DNA of 64,000 nucleotides from Thioclava sp. ES.031 (GTDB lineage Bacteria > Pseudomonadota > Alphaproteobacteria > Rhodobacterales > Rhodobacteraceae): the NCBI RefSeq assembly GCF_002563775.1, contig NZ_PDJO01000001.1, forward strand, positions 692,001 to 756,000. The letters run 5' to 3'. The notes under the pieces are model-generated. The model made no database searches and was not told the origin of the DNA. It saw only the letters and a list, made by a program, of their open reading frames with translations. Shown here piece by piece: positions 9,250 to 18,228 of this stretch. Positions within the stretch are counted from its first letter, which is position 1; each line of letters starts with the position of its first letter. A program made the translations under genes and the position numbers.

Positions 9250-10190
9250 GCGCTGGCCCTTTTCATCAAGTCGACACGCGGATCGAAGCTATGTGTCTTG
9301 CGCCACTCGGTGAGGAAATCACGCAGGGCCTCGTCAATGTCGGGCGGTGTAACGATCTTCAGCTCAACCCGCTGATCGCCCTTGGTTTTGCGCTTTGCGT
9401 TGGCGATGCCACGTCCCCGTAAACGTAAGACCTGGCCCGAATTTGCGCCCGCTGGGATGGTGAGCCCAACTGGGCCGTCAATGGTCGGTGTGGTGACCTT
9501 GCCACCGAGAATAGCCTCTTCGATGGTGATCGGGAGCGTTACAAGGATGTCATCCCCCTCGCGGTCGAACACCGGGTGGGACCCCACGAGAACGGTAATC
9601 AGCGCGTCTCCCGCGGGGGCATCTCCATATCCAGGCGCACCTTTGCCGCGTAACCGAAGTGTCTGGCCGTCTTCGGTGCCCTGTGGGATCTTGACGGTCA
9701 GGCTTTGTCCATCGGGTAGCGTTATCTGGGTTTCCGCCCCCCGCGCTGCATCCAGAAATGGCACGGTGAGCGAATACCGCGCGTCGGCGCCGCGCGCGGA
9801 AAACCCACGGTCGCCGAAGTCGCCAGCGCCAGGCCGCCCGCGATTGCGCAATATGTCCGCGAAGATATCTGCCGGATCAACATCTGGTCCAAACCCGCGC
9901 CCGTGCTGGTAGGTGTTATCGGAGGCCCCCGAGAAATCACGGTAATACTGTCGCCGCGGACGTTCTGCGCCGAGACTGTCGATTTCTCCCGCGTCATAGC
10001 GCGCACGCGTATCGGGATCTTTCAAGATCTCATAGGCGGCCGAGATCGCCTTGAACCGCGCTTCGGCCCCCGCGTCATCCGGGTGCAGATCCGGATGGCT
10101 TGTCCGCACCAGTTTGCGATACGCCTTCTTGATTTCGTCAGCCGTCGCAGTCTTGGTCAGGCCAAGGGTTTCGTATGGATCATTGGGCAT
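9246..10190 (-). CDS. cbpA: CbpA-type DnaJ co-chaperone
   Basis: About 314 residues. An N-terminal J-domain (DPYETLGLTKTATADEIKKA, with the HPD tripeptide in TSHPDLHPDD) is followed by a Gly/Phe-rich linker and the two C-terminal DnaJ beta-barrel domains (GDALITVLVGSHPVFDREGD, then GGKVTTPTIDGPVGLTIP). There is no cysteine-rich zinc domain, which marks CbpA rather than DnaJ. It stimulates DnaK ATPase and can bind curved DNA. Start chosen at 10190 (MPNDPYETLG), where the J-domain begins; 10229 would add 13 non-conserved residues. Confidence 0.92.
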   Translation of the reverse strand: MPNDPYETLGLTKTATADEIKKAYRKLVRTSHPDLHPDDAGAEARFKAISAAYEILKDPDTRARYDAGEIDSLGAERPRRQYYRDFSGASDNTYQHGRGFGPDVDPADIFADILRNRGRPGAGDFGDRGFSARGADARYSLTVPFLDAARGAETQITLPDGQSLTVKIPQGTEDGQTLRLRGKGAPGYGDAPAGDALITVLVGSHPVFDREGDDILVTLPITIEEAILGGKVTTPTIDGPVGLTIPAGANSGQVLRLRGRGIANAKRKTKGDQRVELKIVTPPDIDEALRDFLTEWRKTHSFDPRVDLMKRASA

Positions 10191-10896
10191 CCAGATATCC
10201 TGTTCGGCGAGCAATGCTTGGTAAGGCAAAACGCGTGCGAAAGTGGGTTCACTTGTCGTTGGATGCCATGAGAAGGGAGCTTAAGTCCGTGATCCACGTC
10301 AATGTGGAAATGTCACGATTGACTGTGCTGACTGATTTGGGGCCAAGCGGCGGCTCGCTGCATCCCACACGCCGACCTGGCATGGCCGAGTTCTCGACGA
10401 CTACCGCAAGACACTTCAAGCTGTGTTGTTCTTTTGCGAGTGTGCGCCCCATCTTGCTGGATGCAGGCGGCGGGCCAATCGCTCGGAGCGGCTTGCGGCG
10501 TTATATGCCTGTTCGGCCACCAGTTTTTACCATCGCTTCGAATGCCCGATAGAAAGCCAAACATCCGCTATGGCGGATGCGTCAGTCAACCTGTCTCACT
10601 TTTATCAGTGCAATCCGAAGGCCGGTAGCGCGGTGCGAGAGAAACGATGTCGCGTAACGGTCATCACCAAAGCTGGAGAAGAGTCGTAGTGCACCGAATC
10701 TTTGGCGAACTTGGCCAGCGAGGAGGCCATCACCCATGAGGGTTTCGTGGCCCAAAACAAGGATCAAGACGTCTCAATAGGCCTTCAGGAAAACGGCTTG
10801 CACTGAACGCCGACTGATCAGCCCCGTCTCTCGGGGGGCGGCCATCAGGCAGGTTCACTCGGGGAGCGGGGAAATCAATTAACTCGGCGCAGCTTT
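10191..10896. other. Gene-free stretch
   Basis: Short open frames on both strands lack ribosome sites and do not look like proteins. Promoters of the cbpA unit are probably at the left end. I see no repeat or RNA structure worth naming. Confidence 0.5.
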
Positions 10897-11049
10897 TTAT
10901 TTCGTCACAGCCTGTTTTGCGCCGGCTTTGACTGGGGTCGGATTTGTTGGCGCACGACGAAAACCGACGCCTTTCCGAAAGCCTTTCTTGGCGGGCTGGC
11001 TCAGGAAATCCTTGAGGTCGAGTTGTTTCTTTTGAGGGGAATAGCCCAT
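10897..11049 (-). CDS. Small basic protein, 50 aa
   Basis: ATG at 11049 preceded six bases upstream by GGAGAA. The product begins MGYSPQKKQLDLKDFLSQPA and continues with repeated KGFRKGVGFRR-like basic segments and a Pro/Thr/Lys tail. It is strongly basic and probably disordered, suggesting a nucleic-acid or ribosome contact, but this is inference from composition only. It lies next to a cold-shock gene on the same strand. A larger frame enclosing it (to 11268) has no ribosome site and reads as noise upstream of this ATG. Confidence 0.6.
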   Translation of the reverse strand: MGYSPQKKQLDLKDFLSQPAKKGFRKGVGFRRAPTNPTPVKAGAKQAVTK

Positions 11050-11191
11050 GATCGTTCTCCGCGTAGACAGGTGAATTTTGAACCCGCCCGCACATCCTGA
11101 TCCGCAATGCCGGATGGGTGGTTCTACAGATGTTTCGAACCTGGACTGCGCAAAGGTATTCGAGCAGAGAAGACTCTCGCAACATGGGTGC

Positions 11192-11223
11192 GTTCGCGGA
11201 CCGGAAGACACCGGACCGCGAAC
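11192..11223. terminator. Hairpin beyond cold-shock gene
   Basis: GTTCGCGGACCGG at 11192-11204 pairs with CCGGACCGCGAAC at 11211-11223 with one mismatch and a six-base loop. It sits just past the stop of the minus-strand cold-shock gene. The T-rich side lies on the plus strand, so it may be only a weak terminator for that gene. Confidence 0.5.
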
Positions 11224-11230
11224 GATTTTA

Positions 11231-11437
11231 TCAGGCGAGTTCGAGATCCTTGGCGGATTCCCGGCCATCGCGGCCGGTCTCGATCTCGAAGGTCACTTTC
11301 TGACCGTCGTCGACCTGGGAAAGGCCCGCTCGTTCGAGCGCGCTGATGTGCAGGAATACGTCCTTACGACCGTTCTCGGGTTGGATGAAGCCGAAGCCTT
11401 TGCCGGGGTTGAACCATTTCACGGTGCCATTGGCCAT
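11231..11437 (-). CDS. Cold-shock domain protein
   Basis: A 68-residue CspA-family OB fold with both RNA-binding motifs: GTVKWFNPGKGFGFI (RNP1, KGFGFI) and VFLHIS (RNP2). It binds single-stranded RNA or DNA as an RNA chaperone. The start at 11437 has AAGGAGA nine bases upstream; a longer frame to 11506 is not needed. It is a close paralogue of the product at 12877, sharing the end of the domain (GRDGRESA). One or both may be cold- or stress-regulated, judging only from family. Confidence 0.93.
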   Translation of the reverse strand: MANGTVKWFNPGKGFGFIQPENGRKDVFLHISALERAGLSQVDDGQKVTFEIETGRDGRESAKDLELA

Positions 11438-11904
11438 CGTGTTGTCTCCTTGTTTGAAAATCTGCCCGCAGGATGCGACAGGTCGGCCGGTCAGATCGAA
11501 AAGCAAACTGAGGCCGATGAAGGAGACAGGGTGCGGTCGGAATAACTAAGCCTCTTATAGATGGGGCTGGCGGGCGGCGATACAAGATGCAACCGAGGAA
11601 TGAGATGAGAAATGCGTCTCTTAGCTCAGGTGCGCGTTCGAGGCTGAGGGCGGACGGCCTTTCTCGATATCGAGAAAGGCCTCGACCTGCGCGCTCGCTT
11701 CGGCGGCCGGAAGCCAGGGCGGGATCATCAAGAAGGAGGCGCCCATGCCCTTGCGCCAGACATTGTCCGCATCTTGCACGATCGGTGGGGTCAGCTTGCG
11801 GTGAGACAAACAGGCCGTCGAAAAGTTTCGATCGCAGAGCCTGTAGCCTTCGCGCTTCGCCCGGAGGGCTCCGCTGCGGACGGGCTGCCGCGGGGTCTAA
11901 CCGG
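11438..11904. other. Mostly gene-free stretch
   Basis: Contains the upstream region of the minus-strand cold-shock gene. A 62-codon minus-strand frame (11621-11809, TTG start) reads IVQDADNVWRKGMGASFLMI and could be a small gene or remnant, but it has no clear ribosome site and I do not annotate it. Confidence 0.4.
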
Positions 11905-12174
11905 TCAGGCCGCAAGGGCACGAGCCGCTGGTTCAAATGGCACGAAACCTGCGGTGCAGGCGGCGCCAAGGAAGGCGCTGCGCGCATCTCCCACGGAACC
12001 GAGGCAGTCCATGGCGGCCTCGACACGCCCGATCGCATGGTCTTGCGCGGTGTCGGCGACGGGCCACTTCTTGCGAAGCCAGTGATGCACCTGCTCGATG
12101 GTGCTGAAGTTTTTGACGTCGCCCTCAGGCGACACGACAAGAGAGATGGGCTTGCCCCAGTAAATTTCGATCAA
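11905..12174 (-). CDS. DUF982 domain protein
   Basis: An 89-residue protein matching the DUF982 pattern of alphaproteobacteria: a short beta N-terminus, an STIEQVHHWLRKKWP segment, then helices ending GDARSAFLGAACTAGFVP. TTG at 12174 is chosen because GGAAAG lies nine bases upstream and the domain starts there; the frame can be extended to 12411 but that part has no domain character. The domain has no established function; it is abundant in rhizobia and Rhodobacterales. Confidence 0.75.
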   Translation of the reverse strand: MIEIYWGKPISLVVSPEGDVKNFSTIEQVHHWLRKKWPVADTAQDHAIGRVEAAMDCLGSVGDARSAFLGAACTAGFVPFEPAARALAA

Positions 12175-12876
12175 GGTTCGTATCTTTCCAAGAATTCGTG
12201 AGGGGACCAGTTTGACTGGTCGCGCGATCACGGAGGCACGGTGCGGGCGAGGCCTGCGCCATGCGGTGAATTGGGTCGACGCGCGGTATTGCGCGCGAGA
12301 TGTCTTTGCGTTCGGATAGTGCCCCGTCAGCGTCAACGCGCGCGGCTCACTATCGGGCACTTTCGATGTGCGAAGCTCGCGGCGAACGCGCAAGGGGTGG
12401 AATATGTGCAATCGGCCAGAACCCGCACGGCACGTTTTGTGAGCGACTCGTCTGCTCGAACGGCGCTATGGGCCGGGTGAGGCTCCTTTTCCTTATGCCG
12501 CCTTCGAAAACGCGCGGCCCGACAAAGCTCAAGATCGTCGCTGAGCCGGAAGGAACAGGGTCCGAGAATTAAGATATGCGAGTTCACAGATAAGCGATCT
12601 GCGCCACTATTGCGAGGAAATTGCAGCGCGCGCCCGCGTTTTCGCACAACAGATTGATTGTGCTCGATATTAATCGGCTGTCGTCAGGGGAGGCCGGACA
12701 ACGCGATGGAGCGCCGCGCATTTCCTTTGCTAAATGAGCCAAATTGGCGTAGAATAAACAGGCTACGTTATTCCCTTCTGCAACCTGTCTCCCTACTTGG
12801 CTTCAGTCTGCCTTATTGAATTGACTGAGCCGGGCTGTCGCATTCCGCGGACCGCAATATTTGAGGAGACATCACG
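12175..12876. other. Gene-free stretch upstream of cold-shock gene
   Basis: No convincing coding frame on either strand. The right end should hold the promoter and leader of the 12877 cold-shock gene, which in this family can be long and structured. I could not fix a promoter. Confidence 0.4.
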
Positions 12877-13083
12877 ATGGCCAATGGCACCGTGAAGTGG
12901 TTCAACCAAACCAAAGGCTTCGGCTTTATCGAAGCGAAGACGGGTGGACGTGACATTTTTGTCCACATTTCGGCCCTCGAGCGCGCGGGCCTCTCGCAGC
13001 TCGATGACGGACAGGCCGTCATCTACGAGATCGAAACCGGACGCGACGGGCGTGAGTCCGCCTGCAATCTGGCGCTCGGCTGA
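12877..13083 (+). CDS. Cold-shock domain protein
   Basis: 68 residues, CspA family, with KGFGFI and IFVHIS RNA-binding motifs. GAGGAGA lies eight bases before the ATG. Very similar to the product at 11231-11437 and on the opposite strand, so the two may derive from an inverted duplication. RNA chaperone role inferred from family. A strong hairpin follows the stop. Confidence 0.93.
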   Translation: MANGTVKWFNQTKGFGFIEAKTGGRDIFVHISALERAGLSQLDDGQAVIYEIETGRDGRESACNLALG

Positions 13084-13098
13084 ACTCAAAGGTTCCAT

Positions 13099-13119
13099 AT
13101 CCGGCCCGGTGGGCCGGAT
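13099..13119 (+). terminator. Hairpin terminator after cold-shock gene
   Basis: ATCCGGCCC (13099-13107), three-base loop, GGGCCGGAT (13111-13119): a perfect nine-pair stem followed by TT. It separates the cold-shock gene from the 13140 gene and could terminate transcription or stabilise the upstream message. Confidence 0.6.
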
Positions 13120-13139
13120 TTCGCGACCAAGGAGGGCAT

Positions 13140-13358
13140 ATGCCCCGCAATTACAACGTGGACGGCTTTTTCCGTGATCTGCCTCGGAAAGCCGCGACGG
13201 CTCAGGACAAGACGGATGCCGCAGTGCGCCTCATCCGTGACGATGACGCCGAGAAAAGAGCGGAGCTGACCGCGAGTTTGCGCGCGGCGCGTTTGGAACG
13301 GAATTCGGACGAAAGTGCTGCGGCACCGTCCCCGCGCGAGAAAAAGCCGCGACGCTGA
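13140..13358 (+). CDS. Small hypothetical protein, 72 aa
   Basis: ATG with AAGGAGG six bases upstream, one of the best ribosome sites in the window. The protein (MPRNYNVDGFFRDLPRKAAT...) is rich in Ala, Arg, Asp and Glu, predicted helical, with no membrane segment and a basic C-terminus. It follows the cold-shock gene after a hairpin. No family recognised. Confidence 0.65.
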   Translation: MPRNYNVDGFFRDLPRKAATAQDKTDAAVRLIRDDDAEKRAELTASLRAARLERNSDESAAAPSPREKKPRR

Positions 13359-13425
13359 CCGGATATTTCGGTCATCCACAGGAATTTTCCGAGTATCTCT
13401 CGGGGATTAAAGGGAGGGCCGAAAT

Positions 13426-13587
13426 ATGGCTGTCGAAAAAATGCCTGCGGGCAAGACGTCCCAGACGAAGGACCTCGCGCATTCCAAGGGCCATGCTGCT
13501 CTTGCTTGGCATCACTTCTTCCGGAGTTTGTCCGAAGAAAAGATACCGGACGAGCGCAGCGCCCTACCGGGCGGTATTCAGGAATAG
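13426..13587 (+). CDS. Small hypothetical protein, 53 aa
   Basis: ATG at 13426 preceded by AAGGGAGGG. The 53-codon frame reads MAVEKMPAGKTSQTKDLAHS and ends LPGGIQE-stop. It contains a helical HAALAWHHFFRSLSEEKI segment. It follows the 72-aa gene on the same strand. The ribosome site and composition make it credible, but the function is unknown. Confidence 0.55.
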   Translation: MAVEKMPAGKTSQTKDLAHSKGHAALAWHHFFRSLSEEKIPDERSALPGGIQE

Positions 13588-13846
13588 TTTGTCTGAAATT
13601 CGGGACCGGAATTCCTGGCAAGAGGGCTGAGCGATGTGAGGTTTCGCAAAAACTTAATGACGCGCGCCACACGACTCGTCGGGAGGCAAAGCGGCGGGAG
13701 GAAACTCCTGCCGCTTCGCTTTCTTAGCGGATAGGTCATTCGGCTGTCAGAATTCTAATCCGGGAACCGGACGCCGCGTCAGCCGGCACGACCTTCACGC
13801 TGAGGATGCCGTCTTAGGCGCAATCGCGGATATTCAGAGCTTTTCG

Positions 13847-14203
13847 TCAGGTGAAGGTCGCTGCGAGTTCGCCAGGGCTGATCGGTTTTGGCATAAAAGC
13901 ACTGCGCTTGGGGAGGTCTAGCGTTTCGGGCGCTGAATGCCCCGACATGATGATGATCTGGCATGCGGGAAACCTGCGCCGCACCTCATGCGCGAGCCCC
14001 GCTCCGTTCATTTTGCCGGGCATGTCGATATCGGTAATTAGCAGGTCAATTTCCTGCCACGCGTCTAGTAGGCTGAGTGCAGCATCAGCGGAGCTCGCCT
14101 CAAGCACATAATAGCCGAGTTCTTCGAGCCCAAGAACGAGATCCATCCTTATGATGGCCTCGTCCTCGACGACGAGAACTTTGGTCGCATCGTTGCGCAT
14201 CAT
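13847..14203 (-). CDS. Single-domain response regulator
   Basis: A 118-residue stand-alone receiver domain: acidic pair in VVEDEAIIR, phospho-acceptor Asp in LLITDIDMPG, conserved Ser in IIMSGHSA and Lys in FMPKPIS. No output domain follows, so it may act like CheY/Sma0114-type regulators that relay phosphate, often from HWE-type histidine kinases in alphaproteobacteria. AAGGTAAT precedes the tandem ATGs at 14203/14200. No partner kinase gene is adjacent. Confidence 0.88.
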   Translation of the reverse strand: MMRNDATKVLVVEDEAIIRMDLVLGLEELGYYVLEASSADAALSLLDAWQEIDLLITDIDMPGKMNGAGLAHEVRRRFPACQIIIMSGHSAPETLDLPKRSAFMPKPISPGELAATFT

Positions 14204-14406
14204 ATTACCTTGGTGCCTGAGGAGAAGGTGCGCTTTGCCAGGACACAGGGACAATACGCGATTGCGATAGACCAACTTGTGGTCAGAAGACCTAGATCAA
14301 CGCTATCGCACATCTGCGGTTCCCTGGCGGATTTAATATTTATCTATTTTGGGCGCGTGTTCAGCGGGCCATGCCCGCTGGCCTCGCCACATGGCACCTA
14401 GTTTCT

Positions 14407-15655
14407 TCAAGCCCCTTGTCCCGGGAGGCGCAGGCGGATCAGAAGTGCCAGGATCAGCGCGGGCGGCATGACCCTGAGCCCGACGCCCAGGAACGGGGCT
14501 GCGGAGACGTGAAGGCCGGACCGGCGAAGGGTCGCGAGCCAGAGGAGTGTTTGCGAGCGACCCAGTCACCGGGAGGTTCGGTCCAAGATCCACGCCAATC
14601 AAGAGGCAGTCGCGCATGAGATCCCCGAGGTCTCCTGCTGTCGCGGCCGCGGCGGCAGCCAGTCCGACAGGCAGGTTGTTGGCGTGGTTGCTCGCGATGC
14701 CGCTTGCCCCCGCTGCCACCCGCGCGGCGAGGCTGCGGAGATCTGCCCAAGCCATTGGTCGAGGGGCGAAAGGAACCCAATGCGGTCCAGCATGGCGACC
14801 AGCACGAAAAAACCCGGCGACGAGCGGCAGCACGCCCCATGTCAGGTGCCGTAAGAGGGGCAAGGGAGACCGCCGGGTGGTCAACGCTACCACCAGCGCC
14901 ACGACGGCTCCGGCACTGAGCGTCGCAAGTCCCAGCCTGCCGCCCAGAGATGAGACCGTGACCAGCGCCACCGCCGAAAGGCTCAGCCCGGCCGCCGCGA
15001 CCCAGCCACCCCGCGAAAGCGCGGGGACATCGGGCGTCCCGGGCTCTGTGCCCAGATCATGGCGCGTCGCCTAGCGAAGAGAGAGATAGCTGACGACGAT
15101 CGCAACGAGAGCAGGCAAAGCGAGCCGCGCGAGCCAATCGCCGAGGTGCGGGAGGACACCATGGTAGAGCACGAGATTGGCAGGGTTCGAGATCGGCAGG
15201 ACGAAACTCGCCGCATTTGCGACGATGGCGCAGGTGAAGAGATAGGGCAGGGGCGGCACGCGCGCATGGCGCGTCACCGCGAGGACGGCAGGCGTCAGCA
15301 CGACGACCGTAGTATCGTTCGACAGGAAAACCGTCACGCCTGCGCCGACCAGATAGAGGATGAAAAACAGGCGCCGCGCAGACCCCGCCGCCGCCCGCAC
15401 CGCGCGGGCGGAAAGATGCTCGAAAAGGTCCTCGCGGCCCGCGACTTCTGCGAGAAGCATCGTGCCGACCAGAAAGAAGTAGACCTCTCGGCCTTCGATG
15501 GCATGCGGGGCGTCGGAGTGTGGTGGTGCCCCCAGAAGAACCACCGCTGCGGCGCCGCTCACGGCAAAGATCCAGTCGGCTCAGCCGAAGGGACGCAGGA
15601 TCACGCCCGCCGTGGTAAGAGCCGCAATAGAAAGACCGATCACCTCAACCATCAT
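14407..15655 (-). pseudogene. arsB: Decayed ArsB/SLC13-type anion permease
   Basis: A membrane transporter of the ArsB/NhaD type can be followed from MMVEVIGLSIAALTTAGVIL at 15655 to LLIRLRLPGQGA-stop at 14407, but only by crossing two in-frame stops (TGA at 15581-15583, TAG at 15071-15073) and about three frameshifts (near 14800, 14745 and 14555). Recognisable pieces include VFLSNDTTVVVLTPAVL, LPISNPANLVLYH and SNHANNLPVGLA, all typical of ArsB. The two stops keep the same frame, so they are point mutations. Non-functional unless heavily recoded. Confidence 0.85.
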
Positions 15656-15869
15656 CAGCACGTCCAACACATGCGGTCATACCGATTGCCCGTTGGGCAT
15701 CAATGCAATGTCTGATCTGACGAAAGCTGTCGATGCTTGCTCGCAAGGCGGGTGGCCTGTGTCGCGAAATCGAACGCGGCATCCGACGCGCCGGTTACGG
15801 TCGAAGAGGTTCGGCGCGGAGCCCTGCCGTTAGAGGCGGCGATGCGCCACGGCTCAGCTCGTCTCTGCG

Positions 15870-16517
15870 CTATCTCGTCATATGCGTGCCATCCGACAGA
15901 AGGATCTCGTCCATCGGCACATCCCAGGACATCGGGTAGATGGTCGGCAAGCCGCAGTTCGAAAAGCCGATGCCAACCACCCGCGGCTTTTTCTCAAAAC
16001 GGGCGAGCGTGCGGTCGTAATAGCCACCCCCGTTTCCGAGGCGGTGCAGGGTCGTATCGAAACCAACAAGTGGGACGATCACGATGTCGGGCGTGCGAGG
16101 CTCGCCTGCGGCTGGCACGGGAACGTTCCAGACGCCGCGCACCATCCGGCATTCCGGGGACCACGTATGGAATTCGAGCGGCGCATCTCGCGCGATGACG
16201 ACGGGCAATAGAACTTCGGCCCCGGCGTCGTGTGCCTTGCGCATCCAGAGCCGCAGATCCGGTTCGCCCCGGACCGGCCAATAGACCGCCACAGTGGTGG
16301 CAGGATCGAGGGGCACGATCCTCTCGAGACCGTCAATCAAGCGCGCGGTCACGCGTTCTCGGTCTTCTGTTGACAAGGCCCGCGCGGCCACAAGCCGAGC
16401 GCGCTCCGCCCACCTGAACCGCGCCACGTCGCGTGCAGTCTCGGGATCGACCAGATGCCCATCGACCAGAAGATGGGCAAAGCAGGCGGGGGCTCCTCCG
16501 GTAGCATCATCTTCCAT
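15870..16517 (-). CDS. 5-formyltetrahydrofolate cyclo-ligase
   Basis: Converts 5-formyl-THF plus ATP to 5,10-methenyl-THF in the cytosol. The C-terminal signature GFDTTLHRLGNGGGYYDRTL is diagnostic, and PLDPATTVAVYWPVRGEPD matches the nucleotide-binding half. Length (215 residues) is usual. Start at 16517 is two bases after the stop of the PACE gene, implying one operon; a longer frame to 16658 would run back through that gene. Confidence 0.9.
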   Translation of the reverse strand: MEDDATGGAPACFAHLLVDGHLVDPETARDVARFRWAERARLVAARALSTEDRERVTARLIDGLERIVPLDPATTVAVYWPVRGEPDLRLWMRKAHDAGAEVLLPVVIARDAPLEFHTWSPECRMVRGVWNVPVPAAGEPRTPDIVIVPLVGFDTTLHRLGNGGGYYDRTLARFEKKPRVVGIGFSNCGLPTIYPMSWDVPMDEILLSDGTHMTR

Positions 16518-16519
16518 AT

Positions 16520-16948
16520 TTATGCCATCCGTTCGCGTTTCTGAGGCGGAAAGATCGTATCGTATCCCCAAGTGAAAACGAAGGCGTAGACGAGGTAGAA
16601 GCCTGCAAAGGACAGTTCCATCATGAGAATGGTCAGCAGAGAGGCGTCGAGCCACCATGCGAAAATCGGCAGGAGCAGGGTAAGCAGCGTCACCTCGAAA
16701 AGCACCGCGTGAGAGATCCGAAGCGGCATTGTCTTGCGGACATCGCCACGGCGCCAGAGCAGGATGTGATCGAAGGCCAGGTTGAATAGATAGTTCCAGA
16801 CGGTGGCCGCAGTCGCCCCGAGAACGACCAGCACGCCCATTTCCTCCATGGGATGATCGAAGGCCCAGGCGAAGAGCGGTGTGACGATGAGGAGGCCAAT
16901 GAGTTCGAAGCTCACGGCTTGGCGGATACGGTCTGGGGTGCTGCGCAT
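16520..16948 (-). CDS. PACE family multidrug/polyamine efflux transporter
   Basis: A 142-residue, four-helix protein made of two bacterial-transmembrane-pair (BTP) repeats, as in AceI of Acinetobacter, which exports chlorhexidine and short-chain diamines using protons. The conserved glutamate E15 (FELIGLLIVTPLFAW) is present, as are the WNYLFNLAFDH and LLTILMMELSFAGFY segments. Start at 16948 rather than 17113. It is the first gene of a two-gene unit with the folate enzyme. Confidence 0.88.
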   Translation of the reverse strand: MRSTPDRIRQAVSFELIGLLIVTPLFAWAFDHPMEEMGVLVVLGATAATVWNYLFNLAFDHILLWRRGDVRKTMPLRISHAVLFEVTLLTLLLPIFAWWLDASLLTILMMELSFAGFYLVYAFVFTWGYDTIFPPQKRERMA

Positions 16949-17500
16949 AGAATGTCTTCGTTTACAGGTCAGGGGTCCAGCGTGCAGACCTTGTAGTCGG
17001 GCGAGGTCTTCCCCGGGTCTCCTTATGGTGGGACCCGTGCGTCGGCTTTTCAAGCATGGGCGCACGGTGCGCTGTCCAGGGACCTCGGGGTCGGTGCCTC
17101 GCGGCCTTCGCACGCTGAGGAAACGGACGAGCCGGGATGGGGTGTCCGATGCCGATTGCCCAAATGAAGAGAGGCCCCAAGAGAGACCGCTATCCCGAAA
17201 GACTCTGCTGATTTTCTCAGACCAAGATCGCCAATCGGTTATAAGCCCGGTGCAGTCGGTCGGGATTCAATGCAGCGAGTTTCGACCATGAACGTCCATG
17301 AAGATTGCAAATATCCGGAAGATCATCGTGTCGGGTGGAGCTTGAGCCGAGATGAGGTGTTCTGTCGTCGAAAGGCCGTCGGCGAGCGCGAAAGAAAGTG
17401 TCGACGCGCTTCCACATCATCGTTCGCTCGGTCTTCGCGGGTCGCCATTCTTGACGCTTCGATGCTCTGCGGTGCTCCTATCGGTGGTGAGCATGGGCAG

Positions 17501-17520
17501 TGACCTGCCACGGGTCTTTC
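17501..17520 (+). repeat. 20-bp direct repeat, copy 2
   Basis: Exact copy of 6442-6461. Here it is followed by ATCCAGTAGTCCCGTGG, which could pair with the ACGGG inside the repeat. Confidence 0.6.
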
Positions 17521-18100
17521 ATCCAGTAGTCCCGTGGCCCGGTCGGAAATGACTTGCGGCAGGGTTGGGGCGCTCGACCAACGACATGCCATGTCGCGAA
17601 CCGAACCCCTCATGCTGTTAATCGAGCATCTTGGCGCTACCTTTGCATTCGTATCAGATCGACGTCTCATTTCGGGCGTGCGCTCGGTTCGCCCTCTCTT
17701 CCATTATTTGCCCTTGGGGTAGAAGATCGGAGCGATCGGCTCGTCCTGACTTCGCAGCTCGATTGCGCGGCTTGACGAGAATGGGGGCTGTTGTCGAAAG
17801 GCGGGAGCGTTTGAAGCGATCCACGCGTCGGCGTCTCTTACTTAACGTCATCCCGGGGACATCACGCGAAATTGATGGGCGATCCGGGCGTGAGCCCTGT
17901 GCAGGTGTTGAGTTCGAGCACGTTCGTCAGAGTTCAAAGCTCTCTCATTTCAATGCGTTGCCGACGCTCCGCCGACTGTTCAGGTCCGCGCTCCGGGCTT
18001 GTTTCATTGACGACAAGGCTGGGGAGAGAGTGTCGGCGCAGTGGGCGGTTTCAGCCGCGCATGTCATGACGGCGCGCGCCGCACCTTCGGCAATGCGTGT

Positions 18101-18140
18101 CAACTTATAAGGTCCCATAGCTATGAAAAGCCATAAGTTG
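18101..18140 (+). promoter_or_regulatory. Inverted repeat upstream of lipoprotein gene
   Basis: CAACTTAT (18101-18108) and ATAAGTTG (18133-18140) form a perfect 8-bp inverted repeat 89 bp before the lipoprotein ATG. It could be an operator or a leader hairpin. No -35/-10 pair is clear. Confidence 0.35.
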
Positions 18141-18228
18141 CGTGCTTCGCTCGCGTTTCATCAATTGCCCGGGACCTGCCCGGGATCGGACTGGGGGGCG
18201 TAGGGACAAAAAAAATAAGGGGTGCATT

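Larger units (their letters stand above)
16949..18228. other. 1.3-kb stretch without convincing genes
   Basis: Many short frames, none with a ribosome site and family character. It contains the second copy of the 20-bp repeat (17501-17520), a 16-mer GCTCGACCAACGACAT (17572-17587) found inverted at 30974-30989, and an inverted repeat before the lipoprotein gene. It looks like DNA built from old element fragments. Confidence 0.5.

Noticed and set aside
10730..11185. 151-codon minus-strand frame overlapping the 50-aa gene
   Set aside because: The 50-aa gene in another frame has a strong ribosome site, and this frame shows none.
17323..17670. 115-codon minus-strand frame
   Set aside because: No ribosome site, Arg/Ser-rich antisense composition, no family; contains the 20-bp repeat.
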